From positions 1 to 64,000 of the forward strand of contig CACNFY010000006.1 in NCBI GenBank assembly GCA_902619925.1: a DNA stretch of 64,000 bases, read 5' to 3'. The notes under the pieces were generated by a model. The model ran no database searches, was not told where the DNA came from, and worked only from the letters and a program-made list of their open reading frames with translations. Below, one piece after another: positions 9,225-19,160 of this stretch. This stretch comes from an uncultured Pelagibacteraceae bacterium (GTDB lineage Bacteria > Pseudomonadota > Alphaproteobacteria > Pelagibacterales > Pelagibacteraceae). A program made the translations under genes and the position numbers. The first letter of the stretch is position 1; every line of letters begins with the position of its first letter.

Positions 9225-10384
9225 TTTTTGGTTAAAAGATCTGCTCTTAATGTGGTTAATATAATTACGATAATTAAAGGTATACAAATTAAATTCATTA
9301 TTTTCCAATTTGTAAGAACAATTAAAATACCTGCAGATAAACTTCCTAATGCATGAACAGAATAGACTACGAAATCATTAAAGCCTTGAGCTCTGTATTT
9401 TTCTTCCTCATTGTACGTTAAAACTAACAAGCTTGTTCCAGATATAAACAAAAAATTCCATCCAAAACCTAGAAAGATAAGTGCAAGCATATAATTAAAA
9501 AAAGACTGATCAAATAAACTTATTATTACTGTTATACAGTACAGACCTACTCCAACATACATCATCTTTGAATGACCGATTTTTTTAACTAAATTACCTG
9601 CAATTAATGACGGTAAAAACATACAAGCAACATGAATTTGTATGACTGTACTTGTCTTGCTCAAGCTAATCCCATCCATTACATGCATACTCAAAGGGGT
9701 TCCTGTCATCAAAAAAGTCATGATGGCATAACCAAAAGCCGAAGATATAACTGCTTGTAAAAATCTTGGTTGCGAAATAAGATCTAGATAACTTCTTCCA
9801 GAGTATTTAACCGATATTTCAATATTTGAAGTATTTTTATAAAAAAGGAAGAAAATTGTTGGCAAGAAAGTTAACGCAGCGAGAGATAAATAAGATCCTA
9901 CATACATATAATTGCTAAACAAATCTTTAGAAAAATTTGCAACACTTGGACCGATAAATGCTGAAACTATTCCTCCAAGTAAAATTATTGAAATAGCCCG
10001 TGGTACTTTATCTTCATTGACACTTTCAGCTGCAGCGAAACGATATTGATGTGTAAAAGCCATACCCATACCCAAAAAAAAATTAGCAACACAATAAATA
10101 GAAAAGCTTTGAAGAAAAATAGAGTGCGCAGCTAAAATAGATACTAATGTATTTCCAATTGATGCAACAATGAAACCAACCTTTCGGCCTGTCATGCTCA
10201 TCAATTTAGATGCAAATATTGCTCCAATTGCAATTCCAACAACTGAAATAGACATTGGTAAAGTTGATAAAGATTTTAATGGGCTAATTTGCGACCCAAT
10301 TATCCCACTTAAAAAAACAGTAACAGGTGCAGCGGTGAAACTAAAAATTTGACTTAAAGTTAAAACAATTAGATTTCTATTCAT
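9221..10384 (-). CDS. MFS transporter
   Basis: About 12 TM segments; ASKLMSMTGRKVGFI motif. Confidence 0.88.
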   Translation of the reverse strand: MNRNLIVLTLSQIFSFTAAPVTVFLSGIIGSQISPLKSLSTLPMSISVVGIAIGAIFASKLMSMTGRKVGFIVASIGNTLVSILAAHSIFLQSFSIYCVANFFLGMGMAFTHQYRFAAAESVNEDKVPRAISIILLGGIVSAFIGPSVANFSKDLFSNYMYVGSYLSLAALTFLPTIFFLFYKNTSNIEISVKYSGRSYLDLISQPRFLQAVISSAFGYAIMTFLMTGTPLSMHVMDGISLSKTSTVIQIHVACMFLPSLIAGNLVKKIGHSKMMYVGVGLYCITVIISLFDQSFFNYMLALIFLGFGWNFLFISGTSLLVLTYNEEEKYRAQGFNDFVVYSVHALGSLSAGILIVLTNWKIMNLICIPLIIVIILTTLRADLLTKK

Positions 10385-10470
10385 AAATTACATTAGTACT
10401 TTTGGACGATATAATCATTGATTTTCTTTTCAATTAATTAGATAACAATCACGAATATACTTAGAGAAAA

Positions 10471-11172
10471 ATGATTGGGATTTTAGGAGGAATGGGAACC
10501 AGAGCAGGTTTAGACTTTTGCAATAAATTAGCAAAATTAAACGTAGGTAAAACAGATCAGAAATATCCTCTCTTTCTATTATACAATAAATCAAATATCC
10601 CAAAAAGACCTGAAAACTTAAATAGATATAATTACATATTAAAAAGTCTTATTAAGGGATGTAATTTACTAAAGAAAAATAAATGTAAATTCATTGTAAT
10701 GCCATGTAATACAGCACATCACTGGCATGAGGATTTACAAAAAAAAATTAAGATTCCAATTATAAGCATGCCAAAAGAAGTATATTTGCATACAAAAAAA
10801 ACTTGTAAAAAAAATTCAAAAATTGGGATTCTTTGTACAGAGGCAACTCTAAAAACAAAAGTTTACAGTAAATATTTTAATAAATATTTTAATTTAGTCA
10901 GCCCAAGCAAATCCCTACAAATCAGCTCAGTAAATAAAGCGATTAGACTTGTAAAAACGGGTAAAGTAAAAGAAGCCGAAAAAGCAATTAAACCAGCAGT
11001 AAATCATTTGATAAAGATTAAATGTAAAAAAATAATTTTAGGTTGTACTGAACTTCCTATTGCAATATTCGCATATAAATCGTTTAAAAAAATTAAAAAA
11101 TCAAAAACTTTTATTGATCCTAATTTATTAATCGCAAGTGTATCAATGAAAAGATATAAAAGATCTAATTAA
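10471..11172 (+). CDS. Aspartate/glutamate racemase family
   Basis: MIGILGGMGTRAG, MPCNTAHHW, LGCTELP motifs. Confidence 0.9.
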   Translation: MIGILGGMGTRAGLDFCNKLAKLNVGKTDQKYPLFLLYNKSNIPKRPENLNRYNYILKSLIKGCNLLKKNKCKFIVMPCNTAHHWHEDLQKKIKIPIISMPKEVYLHTKKTCKKNSKIGILCTEATLKTKVYSKYFNKYFNLVSPSKSLQISSVNKAIRLVKTGKVKEAEKAIKPAVNHLIKIKCKKIILGCTELPIAIFAYKSFKKIKKSKTFIDPNLLIASVSMKRYKRSN

Positions 11173-11752
11173 TTTTTTTATTTACAACAAAATATAGTTT
11201 TCTTGGAAAATTTCCCTCTTCAAAACTTTCTATATTTATATTTTTAAAGCCATCGGTTAAATGTTTTATTTTTGTTTTGTTGAAAAAATGTACTATAAAT
11301 CCGTCATTTTCGTACATGTCCTCCCCTATATGTATTCCATTTTTATAATCACCATCATGTTCATTTCTTACAGTATAAATATTTAATCCGTTAGGTTTTA
11401 ATATTCTGCAGATTTCCCTGTTAAGGTTGAATAAATCTTGATTACTTAATGCCATACAATATAGCATGTGGGAGAAACACCCATCAATTGAGTTATCCTT
11501 AAATGGCAGTTTTTGTCTAATATCAAATAATTTAGCATTAATATTTTTGAGTTTATTATCGTTGATTTTTTTATTTATTATATTTATGCCTGACTGGCTA
11601 TAATCTAATGAAGTTACAGAAAGATTATTTAGGGAAAAAAAAATACTATCTCTCCCAAGACCAGCCCCTAGTTCAACTACAGTATTAATATTATTTTCTT
11701 GAAAAATTTTTAAAGATTTTTTTGCTGGTTCGCTTGCATCTAAACCAAACAT
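11165..11752 (-). CDS. Class I SAM-dependent methyltransferase
   Basis: VVELGAGLGRDSIFFS motif I; open frame continues upstream of first ATG. Confidence 0.85.
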   Translation of the reverse strand: MFGLDASEPAKKSLKIFQENNINTVVELGAGLGRDSIFFSLNNLSVTSLDYSQSGINIINKKINDNKLKNINAKLFDIRQKLPFKDNSIDGCFSHMLYCMALSNQDLFNLNREICRILKPNGLNIYTVRNEHDGDYKNGIHIGEDMYENDGFIVHFFNKTKIKHLTDGFKNINIESFEEGNFPRKLYFVVNKKIN

Positions 11753-11819
11753 CTCAGGCTTATTCGAGAAATTTTTTTCCCAATGCTGAGATTGTTGGTC
11801 TAATAATTTTGTATCTAAC

Positions 11820-12482
11820 TTACTTTTGTGGGTCAGGTACTTTTCTTAAATACGGCTTAATTGTTTCCCAGCCATCTGGATATATTTTTTTAGCTTCCTC
11901 ATTTGTTACCTTAGGTACAATAATTACATCCTCGCCTGGTTTCCAATCTGCAGGGGTTGCTATTTTGTGTTTAGCTGTTCTTTGCATTGAGTCTATTGCT
12001 CTTAAAATTTCACCAAAATTTCTTCCTGTTGTCATTGGATAAGTAAGAAATAGACCAATTCTTTTGTCAGGTCTTACAATATATACTGTTCTCACAGTTT
12101 CGTTGTCAACGGCCGTTCTTCCCATTGAAGAGGTTCCAGCGTCGCCTTCCAACATATTGTATAACTTAGCTACTTCTAATTTTTCATCTGCAACAATTGG
12201 GTACTCGGGTTTCATCCCACATACATCTGTTATGTCCTCTAGCCATTTTTCATGATCAGACACGGGATCAACTGATAAACCCATAACTTTTACATTTCTT
12301 GCATCAAAATCTGGTTTCATTCTTGCTAAAGCACCTAATTCCGTTGTGCAAACGGGTGTAAAATCTTTTGGGTGTGAAAATAATACTCCCCAACTGTCTC
12401 CCAACCATTCATGGAACTTTATTTCTCCCATTTGAGTTTTTGCTGTAAAATCTGGTGCAACACTATTAATTTTTAATGTCAT
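11820..12482 (-). CDS. Peroxiredoxin (1-Cys, Prx6 type)
   Basis: SHPKDFTPVCTTELGALA; VDPVSDHEKWLEDI. Confidence 0.95.
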   Translation of the reverse strand: MTLKINSVAPDFTAKTQMGEIKFHEWLGDSWGVLFSHPKDFTPVCTTELGALARMKPDFDARNVKVMGLSVDPVSDHEKWLEDITDVCGMKPEYPIVADEKLEVAKLYNMLEGDAGTSSMGRTAVDNETVRTVYIVRPDKRIGLFLTYPMTTGRNFGEILRAIDSMQRTAKHKIATPADWKPGEDVIIVPKVTNEEAKKIYPDGWETIKPYLRKVPDPQK

Positions 12483-12557
12483 TTATGTCTCCTTTTTTAA
12501 ATTAAATTATATGCAAGATTGATTTGCTATGCAATTTTTTATAATGTTAATAAATAT

Positions 12558-13250
12558 ATGATATTTAATCAATTATTTGATAAAAAATCTTCAACCTACA
12601 CTTATATCATTTCTAGTGGAGAGGGTCGTGAAGCATTAATTATAGACCCAGTTATTGAACACACTGAGGAGTATCTTAAAATTTTGGAAAATCTCAAACT
12701 AAAATTAGTGAAAGTTATTGATACACATATTCATGCTGACCATATAACTGCATTAAATGAGTTAAATAAAAGGACAAGCTGTGCAAGAATTATGGGTGAG
12801 AACTCAAAATCAGAGGTAATAGATTTAAAAATAAAAGATAACGAAAAAGTTAAAATAGAAAATATTGAACTTAAAGCAATGTACACCCCTGGTCACACTG
12901 ATTGTTCTTATAGTTATCTGATGAATGATAGAGTTTTTACAGGAGATACATTATTAATTAATGGTACAGGTAGAACAGATTTTCAAAATGGTAGCTCATA
13001 TGATGCTTATGACTCACTGTTTAACAAACTTTTAAAACTTCCTGAAAATACGCTTGTATACCCAGCGCACGATTATAACGGCAAAAAATTTTCAACAATT
13101 GAAAATGAAAAAAATAATAATCCTAGATTACAGGTAAAATCTAAAGAAGAATATGCAGAAATAATGCAAAATCTGAATTTAGCTAATCCAAAAATGATGG
13201 ATATTGCTGTACCTGCTAATGTAAAGGGACTTACTTTAGACCAAATCTAG
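12558..13250 (+). CDS. MBL-fold metallohydrolase, persulfide dioxygenase (ETHE1)-like
   Basis: DTHIHADHITA, TPGHTDCSYSY, FTGDTLLINGTGRTDFQ, YPAHDYNG motifs; internal ATG preferred. Confidence 0.9.
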   Translation: MIFNQLFDKKSSTYTYIISSGEGREALIIDPVIEHTEEYLKILENLKLKLVKVIDTHIHADHITALNELNKRTSCARIMGENSKSEVIDLKIKDNEKVKIENIELKAMYTPGHTDCSYSYLMNDRVFTGDTLLINGTGRTDFQNGSSYDAYDSLFNKLLKLPENTLVYPAHDYNGKKFSTIENEKNNNPRLQVKSKEEYAEIMQNLNLANPKMMDIAVPANVKGLTLDQI

Positions 13251-13297
13251 TTAAAATTATAAGTTGTATTTAAAAATATTATAATTATATATTCCTT

Positions 13298-13417
13298 ATG
13301 GTTTGCAATAATCAAAAATGTAAATGTAAAAATTGCACTAATGATAAGTGTGCTTGTGAACATAACGATAATTGTGTTTGCAAATCAAAATCCGATTGTT
13401 GTTGTTGTAACGACTAA
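13298..13417 (+). CDS. Metallothionein-like 39-aa peptide with 12 Cys
   Basis: Own translation: MVCNNQKCKCKNCTNDKCACEHNDNCVCKSKSDCCCCND; not in ORF track (too short). Confidence 0.75.
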   Translation: MVCNNQKCKCKNCTNDKCACEHNDNCVCKSKSDCCCCND

Positions 13418-13448
13418 AGTTAAATTTAATTAAATCTATAAAATATTT

Positions 13449-14033
13449 ATGAATGAATTTTTAGAATCTATAATAAAAAGAGATCCAGCTGCTAAGTCAA
13501 AACTATCTGTGATACTAACTTATCCAGGTGCAAAAGCAGTGTTCATGCATAAAATTGCAAATTTTTTTGCAGTTGCAAAGTTTGACTTGATAGCTCGAAT
13601 AGTATCTCAACTTTCAAGATTTATGACTGGAATTGAAATTCATCCAAAAGCTAAAATTGGAAAAAATTTATTTATTGATCATGGTATGGGGGTTGTAATT
13701 GGAGAAACATCAGATATTGGAGACAATGTAACAATTTATCATAACGTAACTCTTGGAGGAATTTCACCTAGTATAAATTCTGAAAATCAAAGGGAAACTA
13801 AAAGACACCCTACTCTTCATGATCATGTTGTTGTTGGTTCTGGAGCTCAAGTACTTGGACCTATTGTAGTTGGGAAGAATGCCAAAATTGGAGCAAATGC
13901 TGTAGTGACTAAAGATGTTCCAGAAAATGGAGTTATGGTGGGAATCCCAGCAAGAAATGTTGGAACAGCCACTGAAGAATTTAAACCTTATGGTATAAGT
14001 GACGAGGAAAAAAATGAAGAATTTTCAGAATAA
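13449..14033 (+). CDS. cysE: Serine O-acetyltransferase
   Basis: Hexapeptide repeats; [44 protein letters not shown]. Confidence 0.93.
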   Translation: MNEFLESIIKRDPAAKSKLSVILTYPGAKAVFMHKIANFFAVAKFDLIARIVSQLSRFMTGIEIHPKAKIGKNLFIDHGMGVVIGETSDIGDNVTIYHNVTLGGISPSINSENQRETKRHPTLHDHVVVGSGAQVLGPIVVGKNAKIGANAVVTKDVPENGVMVGIPARNVGTATEEFKPYGISDEEKNEEFSE

Positions 14034-15015
14034 TTTTATTTCAGGAATTGGAAATACACCTTTAGTTAAATTAAGAGCTGCATCTGAAGCAACGGGATGT
14101 AATATTTACGGTAAAGCTGAATATCTTAATCCAGGGGGATCAGTAAAAGATAGGGCAGCGTTAGCTTTAATAAAAGATGCTGAAGAGAAAAAATTAATTT
14201 CTAAGGGTGGTACTATTGTTGAGGGCACAGCTGGCAATACTGGAATTGGACTTTGTCTTATTGGAAATTCAGTAGGTTATAAAACAGTAATTGTTATGAA
14301 TGATAATCAAACACAAGAAAAAAAGGATATGCTAAAAAATATGGGTGCTGAGTTAAAATTAGTTCCTCCTAAACCATATAAAGATGATGGTAATTATGTA
14401 AAGGTTGCAGGTAGACTTGCTGATGAACTTAAATCATCAAATAATCATGGAGTAGTTTGGGCTAATCAATTTGATAATACTGCTAATTTAAAAGGTCACT
14501 ATGAAAGTACAGGTCCTGAAATCTGGGACCAAACAGAGGGGAAAGTTGATGGGTTTGTTTGTGCATCTGGAACTGGTGGAACAATAGCTGGTGTAAGCTC
14601 ATATTTAAAAGAAAAAAATAAAGATGTTAAAATTTATTTATCTGATCCAACAGGTTCTTCTCTCTATAACTATATAGAAAATGGCGAACTTAAAAGTGAG
14701 GGAGGATCAATTACAGAAGGAATTGGTTCAAGTAGAGTTACGGCAAATTTCGCTGAAGCTAAAATTGATGGTGCTTTTTCAATAAGTGATAACGAGTCTT
14801 TGCCTGTTTTATTTGATTTAATTGAAAACGAGGGATTAAGTCTTGGAACAAGTTGTGGAGTAAATATTGCTGGTGCAATTAGATTAGGTAAAATATTAGG
14901 ACCAGGCAAAACAATTGTAACAATCCTCTGCGATAAATCAGACAAATACAACTCTAAGATGTTTAACAAAAAATTTTTGTTGGAAAAAGGGCTTCCCGTA
15001 CCTAGTTGGATATAA
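14014..15015 (+). CDS. cysK: Cysteine synthase A
   Basis: [40 protein letters not shown] motifs; start adjusted, overlaps cysE. Confidence 0.9.
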   Translation: MKNFQNNFISGIGNTPLVKLRAASEATGCNIYGKAEYLNPGGSVKDRAALALIKDAEEKKLISKGGTIVEGTAGNTGIGLCLIGNSVGYKTVIVMNDNQTQEKKDMLKNMGAELKLVPPKPYKDDGNYVKVAGRLADELKSSNNHGVVWANQFDNTANLKGHYESTGPEIWDQTEGKVDGFVCASGTGGTIAGVSSYLKEKNKDVKIYLSDPTGSSLYNYIENGELKSEGGSITEGIGSSRVTANFAEAKIDGAFSISDNESLPVLFDLIENEGLSLGTSCGVNIAGAIRLGKILGPGKTIVTILCDKSDKYNSKMFNKKFLLEKGLPVPSWI

Positions 15016-15095
15016 AAAACCACATACCAGTATTGTCATAAAACGTTTACTTTTCTAAGATATATTTAAATAAACTAAATTTTGAAAGGATTGGT

Positions 15096-15380
15096 ATGAA
15101 AGACTATTTAGCAACTCACGTTTTTAAATCTGAGGAAATGAAAAAAAAATTTTACGAAGTTATAGGTTCAACATCTGCAGAGGATCTTAAAAAAGGCGTA
15201 AATGGGGAAAAGGCTGTGTGTCACATGACAATGATGTGTGCAGGTGACTCTATGAATATGTATTGTAAGTGGCAAGCAGAGAGCCCGCAAGCTATTATAG
15301 ATCAATTGGGAGACATGAATAACTTTTTTGATACTACTTCAGAAGAGTGTTCTCAGGTGATGGACTTTTCTAAAATGTAA
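15096..15380 (+). CDS. Conserved-looking small protein, unknown
   Basis: 94 aa, near-SD GAAAGGA upstream. Confidence 0.6.
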   Translation: MKDYLATHVFKSEEMKKKFYEVIGSTSAEDLKKGVNGEKAVCHMTMMCAGDSMNMYCKWQAESPQAIIDQLGDMNNFFDTTSEECSQVMDFSKM

Positions 15381-15411
15381 ATTAAAAATAAAGTAAACTA
15401 AAGGAGCAAAA

Positions 15412-15795
15412 ATGGACGTAAAAGAGCAAACAAGAAAAGCATATGAGCTTTTTACTAAAGGTGATATGGAAACTTTTTTCAATGAAATGATTGATGATAA
15501 TATTGTATGGACATTTCCAGGCAAAGAAGGTGTTCACCCATTATCTGGAGTTCATAAAGGTAAACAAGCCATGATGGCTACAATGTCAAAAATTCCATCT
15601 TTATGGCCAAATTTTCATTTAAAAATTTTAGATATGATTAGTGAAGGTAACAAAGTGTTTGTTAGAGTGCATGCAACTGCTGATAATATGGATACGATAT
15701 TTGGTCATTATTTTGAGTCAACTGATGAAGGAAAAACTAAAATTATGATGACTTTTGATGACACTCTAAGCATGTTTAATGCGATGAAAAAATAA
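15412..15795 (+). CDS. NTF2-like/SnoaL-like protein
   Basis: AYELFTKGDMETFFNEMIDDNIVWTFPG; SD AAAGGAG. Confidence 0.8.
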   Translation: MDVKEQTRKAYELFTKGDMETFFNEMIDDNIVWTFPGKEGVHPLSGVHKGKQAMMATMSKIPSLWPNFHLKILDMISEGNKVFVRVHATADNMDTIFGHYFESTDEGKTKIMMTFDDTLSMFNAMKK

Positions 15796-15819
15796 ATAAT
15801 TTTTTATAAGGAGAAAAGA

Positions 15820-16110
15820 ATGGAAAAAGAAATGTTAGCTTTAGTTAATCTTAAAGAAGGTAAGCTAGAAACTTTTATGGGATGGATGCAGTCTGATGAA
15901 GGTATGGAAGTAAGAAAAAGTGTTGCTTATCCAGAAAAAACTATTGGAGGAATGAAACCTGATAAAAGCGGTATTCTGTTTAAGGTTTCAGTTCATAATG
16001 AGGCAGGAATGAAAGAATTTGTTGCCGGAAATAACCCAAAAGCTAAAGCGATTTATGCGGAATGTGTAGATAATGTGCAATTATGGGAGTTATCAAAAGT
16101 TGAGGTTTAA
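15820..16110 (+). CDS. Small protein, possibly dimeric alpha/beta-barrel fold
   Basis: 96 aa, SD AAGGAG upstream. Confidence 0.55.
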   Translation: MEKEMLALVNLKEGKLETFMGWMQSDEGMEVRKSVAYPEKTIGGMKPDKSGILFKVSVHNEAGMKEFVAGNNPKAKAIYAECVDNVQLWELSKVEV

Positions 16111-16112
16111 TT

Positions 16113-16490
16113 ATGAAAAAATTATTATTAATTTTAACAAGTTTTATAATTATAAATACAGCGAATGCTGGAAGTTTAAGTAAAAAAGATACAGATAAAG
16201 CCTGGGATTGTGTTGGTATATATATGGCTAATTATTTTTTGCCATCAGGTGAAACATTCGAATATAGCATGAAGGAAAAATCTATGGCTTCTGTTAAAGT
16301 GTGGAAAACCTATGCTTTAGAGATTGGTATTAAAGAAAAAGACTGGGACGAAGGAACTAATAAAGCAGTTGATAAACATTATGGCTCTAAATACAATAAA
16401 GAATTAACTGATAATTGTCATACTTTTTTAGAGGAAACTATTCCAAATGGTAAAGACCGTGTCGAAAAAGTTGTTCAAACCTTATATTAA
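16113..16490 (+). CDS. Exported small protein (paralog A)
   Basis: Signal peptide ...INTANA; two mature Cys. Confidence 0.7.
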   Translation: MKKLLLILTSFIIINTANAGSLSKKDTDKAWDCVGIYMANYFLPSGETFEYSMKEKSMASVKVWKTYALEIGIKEKDWDEGTNKAVDKHYGSKYNKELTDNCHTFLEETIPNGKDRVEKVVQTLY

Positions 16491-16492
16491 AA

Positions 16493-16870
16493 GTGAAGAA
16501 GATATTTTTAAGTTTGATAATCATTTTTTACACTACTATTTCTTTCGCAGGAGGTCATATAACTAAAGAGGACAAGGAAAAAGCTATAAAATGCTTGGGT
16601 CACTATACCTCAATATCATTTATACCTGCTAATGAAATTGAGGCTATCAGACTCGAATACGCTTTAGCCTCTTACAAAATTGTAAGAAAATATCTATTAA
16701 ATGAAAAAGTTAAAGGTGAAGAAATTAATAAAGGGACCAATGAAGAATTGGACAAATTAATTGGTAAACCATTTAACGAAGAAAGGAATGATAAATGTAA
16801 TTTATTTATTTATGATTTGATACCAGGTTCTAAAGATCAAATCGAAAAACTAAGAGGAACATTAGAATAA
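16493..16870 (+). CDS. Exported small protein (paralog B), GTG start
   Basis: Signal peptide ...ISFA; similar to 16113..16490 in length, Cys placement and C-terminus. Confidence 0.7.
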   Translation: MKKIFLSLIIIFYTTISFAGGHITKEDKEKAIKCLGHYTSISFIPANEIEAIRLEYALASYKIVRKYLLNEKVKGEEINKGTNEELDKLIGKPFNEERNDKCNLFIYDLIPGSKDQIEKLRGTLE

Positions 16871-16881
16871 TAGGAGAATAT

Positions 16882-17205
16882 ATGGCAAAATTTTATTTAA
16901 TAGGTAAAATAAGTGGAGAATTAATGAAGAGAATGCAGAATGAACCAACAGCAGACAGATTTGCCTCTACAAAAAAGGCGACAGAAGCAGCTGGTTTAAA
17001 GCTTGTTTCTTACGAGTGGGTAAGAGGCAGATTTGATGTAATTTCTTGCGTTGAAGGAGAATACGAGCAAGCTGTTGCATTGAAAATAGCCTTTAAAAAT
17101 TCAGGCCTTATGGATGATTTAATGGTTCATGAGGTAATTGATTATAATAAAGCTTTTAGTAACGCAGCAAATGCAGCTAACAGTGTGATTAAACCAGGAA
17201 AATAA
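16882..17205 (+). CDS. GYD domain protein
   Basis: Similar to 40514..40831 (..RGRFDVI.. vs ..RGPYDFI..). Confidence 0.75.
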   Translation: MAKFYLIGKISGELMKRMQNEPTADRFASTKKATEAAGLKLVSYEWVRGRFDVISCVEGEYEQAVALKIAFKNSGLMDDLMVHEVIDYNKAFSNAANAANSVIKPGK

Positions 17206-17223
17206 TATTGAAAGGAGATTAAG

Positions 17224-17532
17224 ATGGGAAAAGCATATGTTATAGCTCATCCAAAGGTAATAAATATGGATAAGTTCAAAACCGATTATGCATCAAAAGT
17301 TGATGCAACAATTGCTGCATTTGGAGGAAAGTTCTTAGTTAGAACACCAGATAAACTAGCAACTGAAGGTGAGCAAGGAACTCTTACAGTAGTTATCGAA
17401 TTTGAGAGTAAAGAAAAAGCAATGGGATGGTACAATTCAGATGCTCATCAACAAATAGTTGGACACAGAAGGTCAAATACAGATGAAAAGAGTACTTTTG
17501 TAATAGCTGAAGAGTCTAGTACAATGAAATAA
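17224..17532 (+). CDS. DUF1330 family protein
   Basis: FGGKFLVRTPDK, VVIEFESKEKAMGWYNSDAHQQI. Confidence 0.85.
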   Translation: MGKAYVIAHPKVINMDKFKTDYASKVDATIAAFGGKFLVRTPDKLATEGEQGTLTVVIEFESKEKAMGWYNSDAHQQIVGHRRSNTDEKSTFVIAEESSTMK

Positions 17533-17551
17533 AACAATAGGAGGATAAATA

Positions 17552-17872
17552 ATGTCAATAATAGAAAAATATAGTGGTGCGATTAAAAATAAAGATGAGT
17601 CAACTATGAATGATCTTTTGCACGATGATTTTAAATTTACAATGCATAAATCGGGTAATACTTTAGGAAAAAGTGACGTAATTAAATGGGCTATGAGTGG
17701 TGACATAAAACAAGATAAATCTAGAGTTGTTTATGAAAATGATGAAGTCGGTGTTCACCATGCATTTGTAACTTTTGATGACGGTAATGTTGAAGCAGTG
17801 ATGGCAGTTTATAGATATAAAGATGGAAAGATTATAAGTCTTGAGACTGGTGCCACTCCTATGCCAAAATAA
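17552..17872 (+). CDS. NTF2-like protein
   Basis: IEKYSGAIKNKDESTMNDLLHDDFKFTMHKSG; SD AGGAGG. Confidence 0.78.
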   Translation: MSIIEKYSGAIKNKDESTMNDLLHDDFKFTMHKSGNTLGKSDVIKWAMSGDIKQDKSRVVYENDEVGVHHAFVTFDDGNVEAVMAVYRYKDGKIISLETGATPMPK

Positions 17873-18424
17873 GTGAAAAAAATATTACTAACTATTACGT
17901 TCTTTTCTTTATCGTTTTTTTCGTATGCAAATGATCAATACGATGCACAATTAAATAATTTATTTAATCAATTAAAGAGCACGGGCAGCTCAATTGCTGC
18001 AAAGGAAATAGAAACTAAAATTTGGAAAATGTGGACCACGCATCCCTCTGAAGAAAGTCTTACAAACTTATTAGCTAAAGGTTCATATTATATGTCTCAA
18101 AACCAGTTGACCTCAGCACATAATGTGTTTTCAAAAGCTATAGAATTAGATCCTAAATGGGCAGAAGCATGGAATAAAAGAGCGACAGTACTTTACTTGA
18201 TGGGTAATTATGAGCTTTCTCAAAATGATATAGATGAAGTTTTAAAATTAGAGAAAAGACACTTTGGTGCTTTATCTGGACAAGGAATGGTTCAAACAGC
18301 TCTAAAGAATTATCAAAAAGCGATAGACAGTTATGTTGAAGCCCATAAAGTTTATCCTGCTATGAAAACACCTTTAATCATGATAGAGAAATTGCAAGTT
18401 TTAATACAACAAGAAAGTATATGA
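17873..18424 (+). CDS. Exported TPR protein, GTG start
   Basis: AHNVFSKAIELDPKWAEAWNKRATVLYLMGNYELSQNDIDEVLKLE. Confidence 0.85.
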   Translation: MKKILLTITFFSLSFFSYANDQYDAQLNNLFNQLKSTGSSIAAKEIETKIWKMWTTHPSEESLTNLLAKGSYYMSQNQLTSAHNVFSKAIELDPKWAEAWNKRATVLYLMGNYELSQNDIDEVLKLEKRHFGALSGQGMVQTALKNYQKAIDSYVEAHKVYPAMKTPLIMIEKLQVLIQQESI

Positions 18425-18430
18425 CATATA

Positions 18431-18646
18431 ATGAACCAATTACTTTTTTTTTGCATTATTTTAACTGCGTTTGATTTATTTCTAATTGTATATGCACTAA
18501 CAATTCCTCTTTATCCACAAAAATGGAGAGACAAAGTCAACAAAAAATACCAAAATGAAACAGCAACTGGTATAACAATAATATTTGTAACTTTGGCTAC
18601 TTGTTTTTCATGGATAATTTATTTTTATTTTAAAATTTTTATTTAA
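18431..18646 (+). CDS. Small membrane protein
   Basis: Two hydrophobic helices. Confidence 0.6.
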   Translation: MNQLLFFCIILTAFDLFLIVYALTIPLYPQKWRDKVNKKYQNETATGITIIFVTLATCFSWIIYFYFKIFI

Positions 18647-18661
18647 AGTTAAACTGATTTA

Positions 18662-18889
18662 ATGATCCCTAAAAAATTTTCAAATCTCGTATTTACACTA
18701 ATTATGGGTTTTGGAATGAGTCTGCTAATGACTTTAATTATTACATATATCAATACTGGAATGGATAGTGAATTTATTAATAGATTCTTAAAAGCCTGGT
18801 CAATAAGCTTTCCAATAGCAATAACGGCTATTTTAATTGTTGCTCCTGTTACAAGAAAATTTGTAGATAAAATTACTAAATCATCTTAG
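18662..18889 (+). CDS. DUF2798-like small membrane protein
   Basis: FLKAWSISFPIAITAILIVAPVTRKFVDKI. Confidence 0.7.
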   Translation: MIPKKFSNLVFTLIMGFGMSLLMTLIITYINTGMDSEFINRFLKAWSISFPIAITAILIVAPVTRKFVDKITKSS

Positions 18890-18914
18890 AATGATTTTAA
18901 ACTGATTTAAAAAA

Positions 18915-19160
18915 ATGTTTAAAATAATAATATTATACGAAGTGGTCTTTATAATATTTTGGAATGTTCTTTATTTTGCTAATGGAGATTTCAATTCCTG
19001 GGTTGGTGAACAGTTTTTAGCAGCTTTATATACTTTCTTATCAACTATGGCTCTTGGACTTACAGTTGTCTATATAATTTATGTAACTGCAAAATTATCA
19101 GGCTTTTTAGATAAAATTAGAAGTACAAAAGACCCTAGAAGAGATATTGGTCACCAATAA
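18915..19160 (+). CDS. Small membrane protein
   Basis: Two TM helices. Confidence 0.55.
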   Translation: MFKIIILYEVVFIIFWNVLYFANGDFNSWVGEQFLAALYTFLSTMALGLTVVYIIYVTAKLSGFLDKIRSTKDPRRDIGHQ

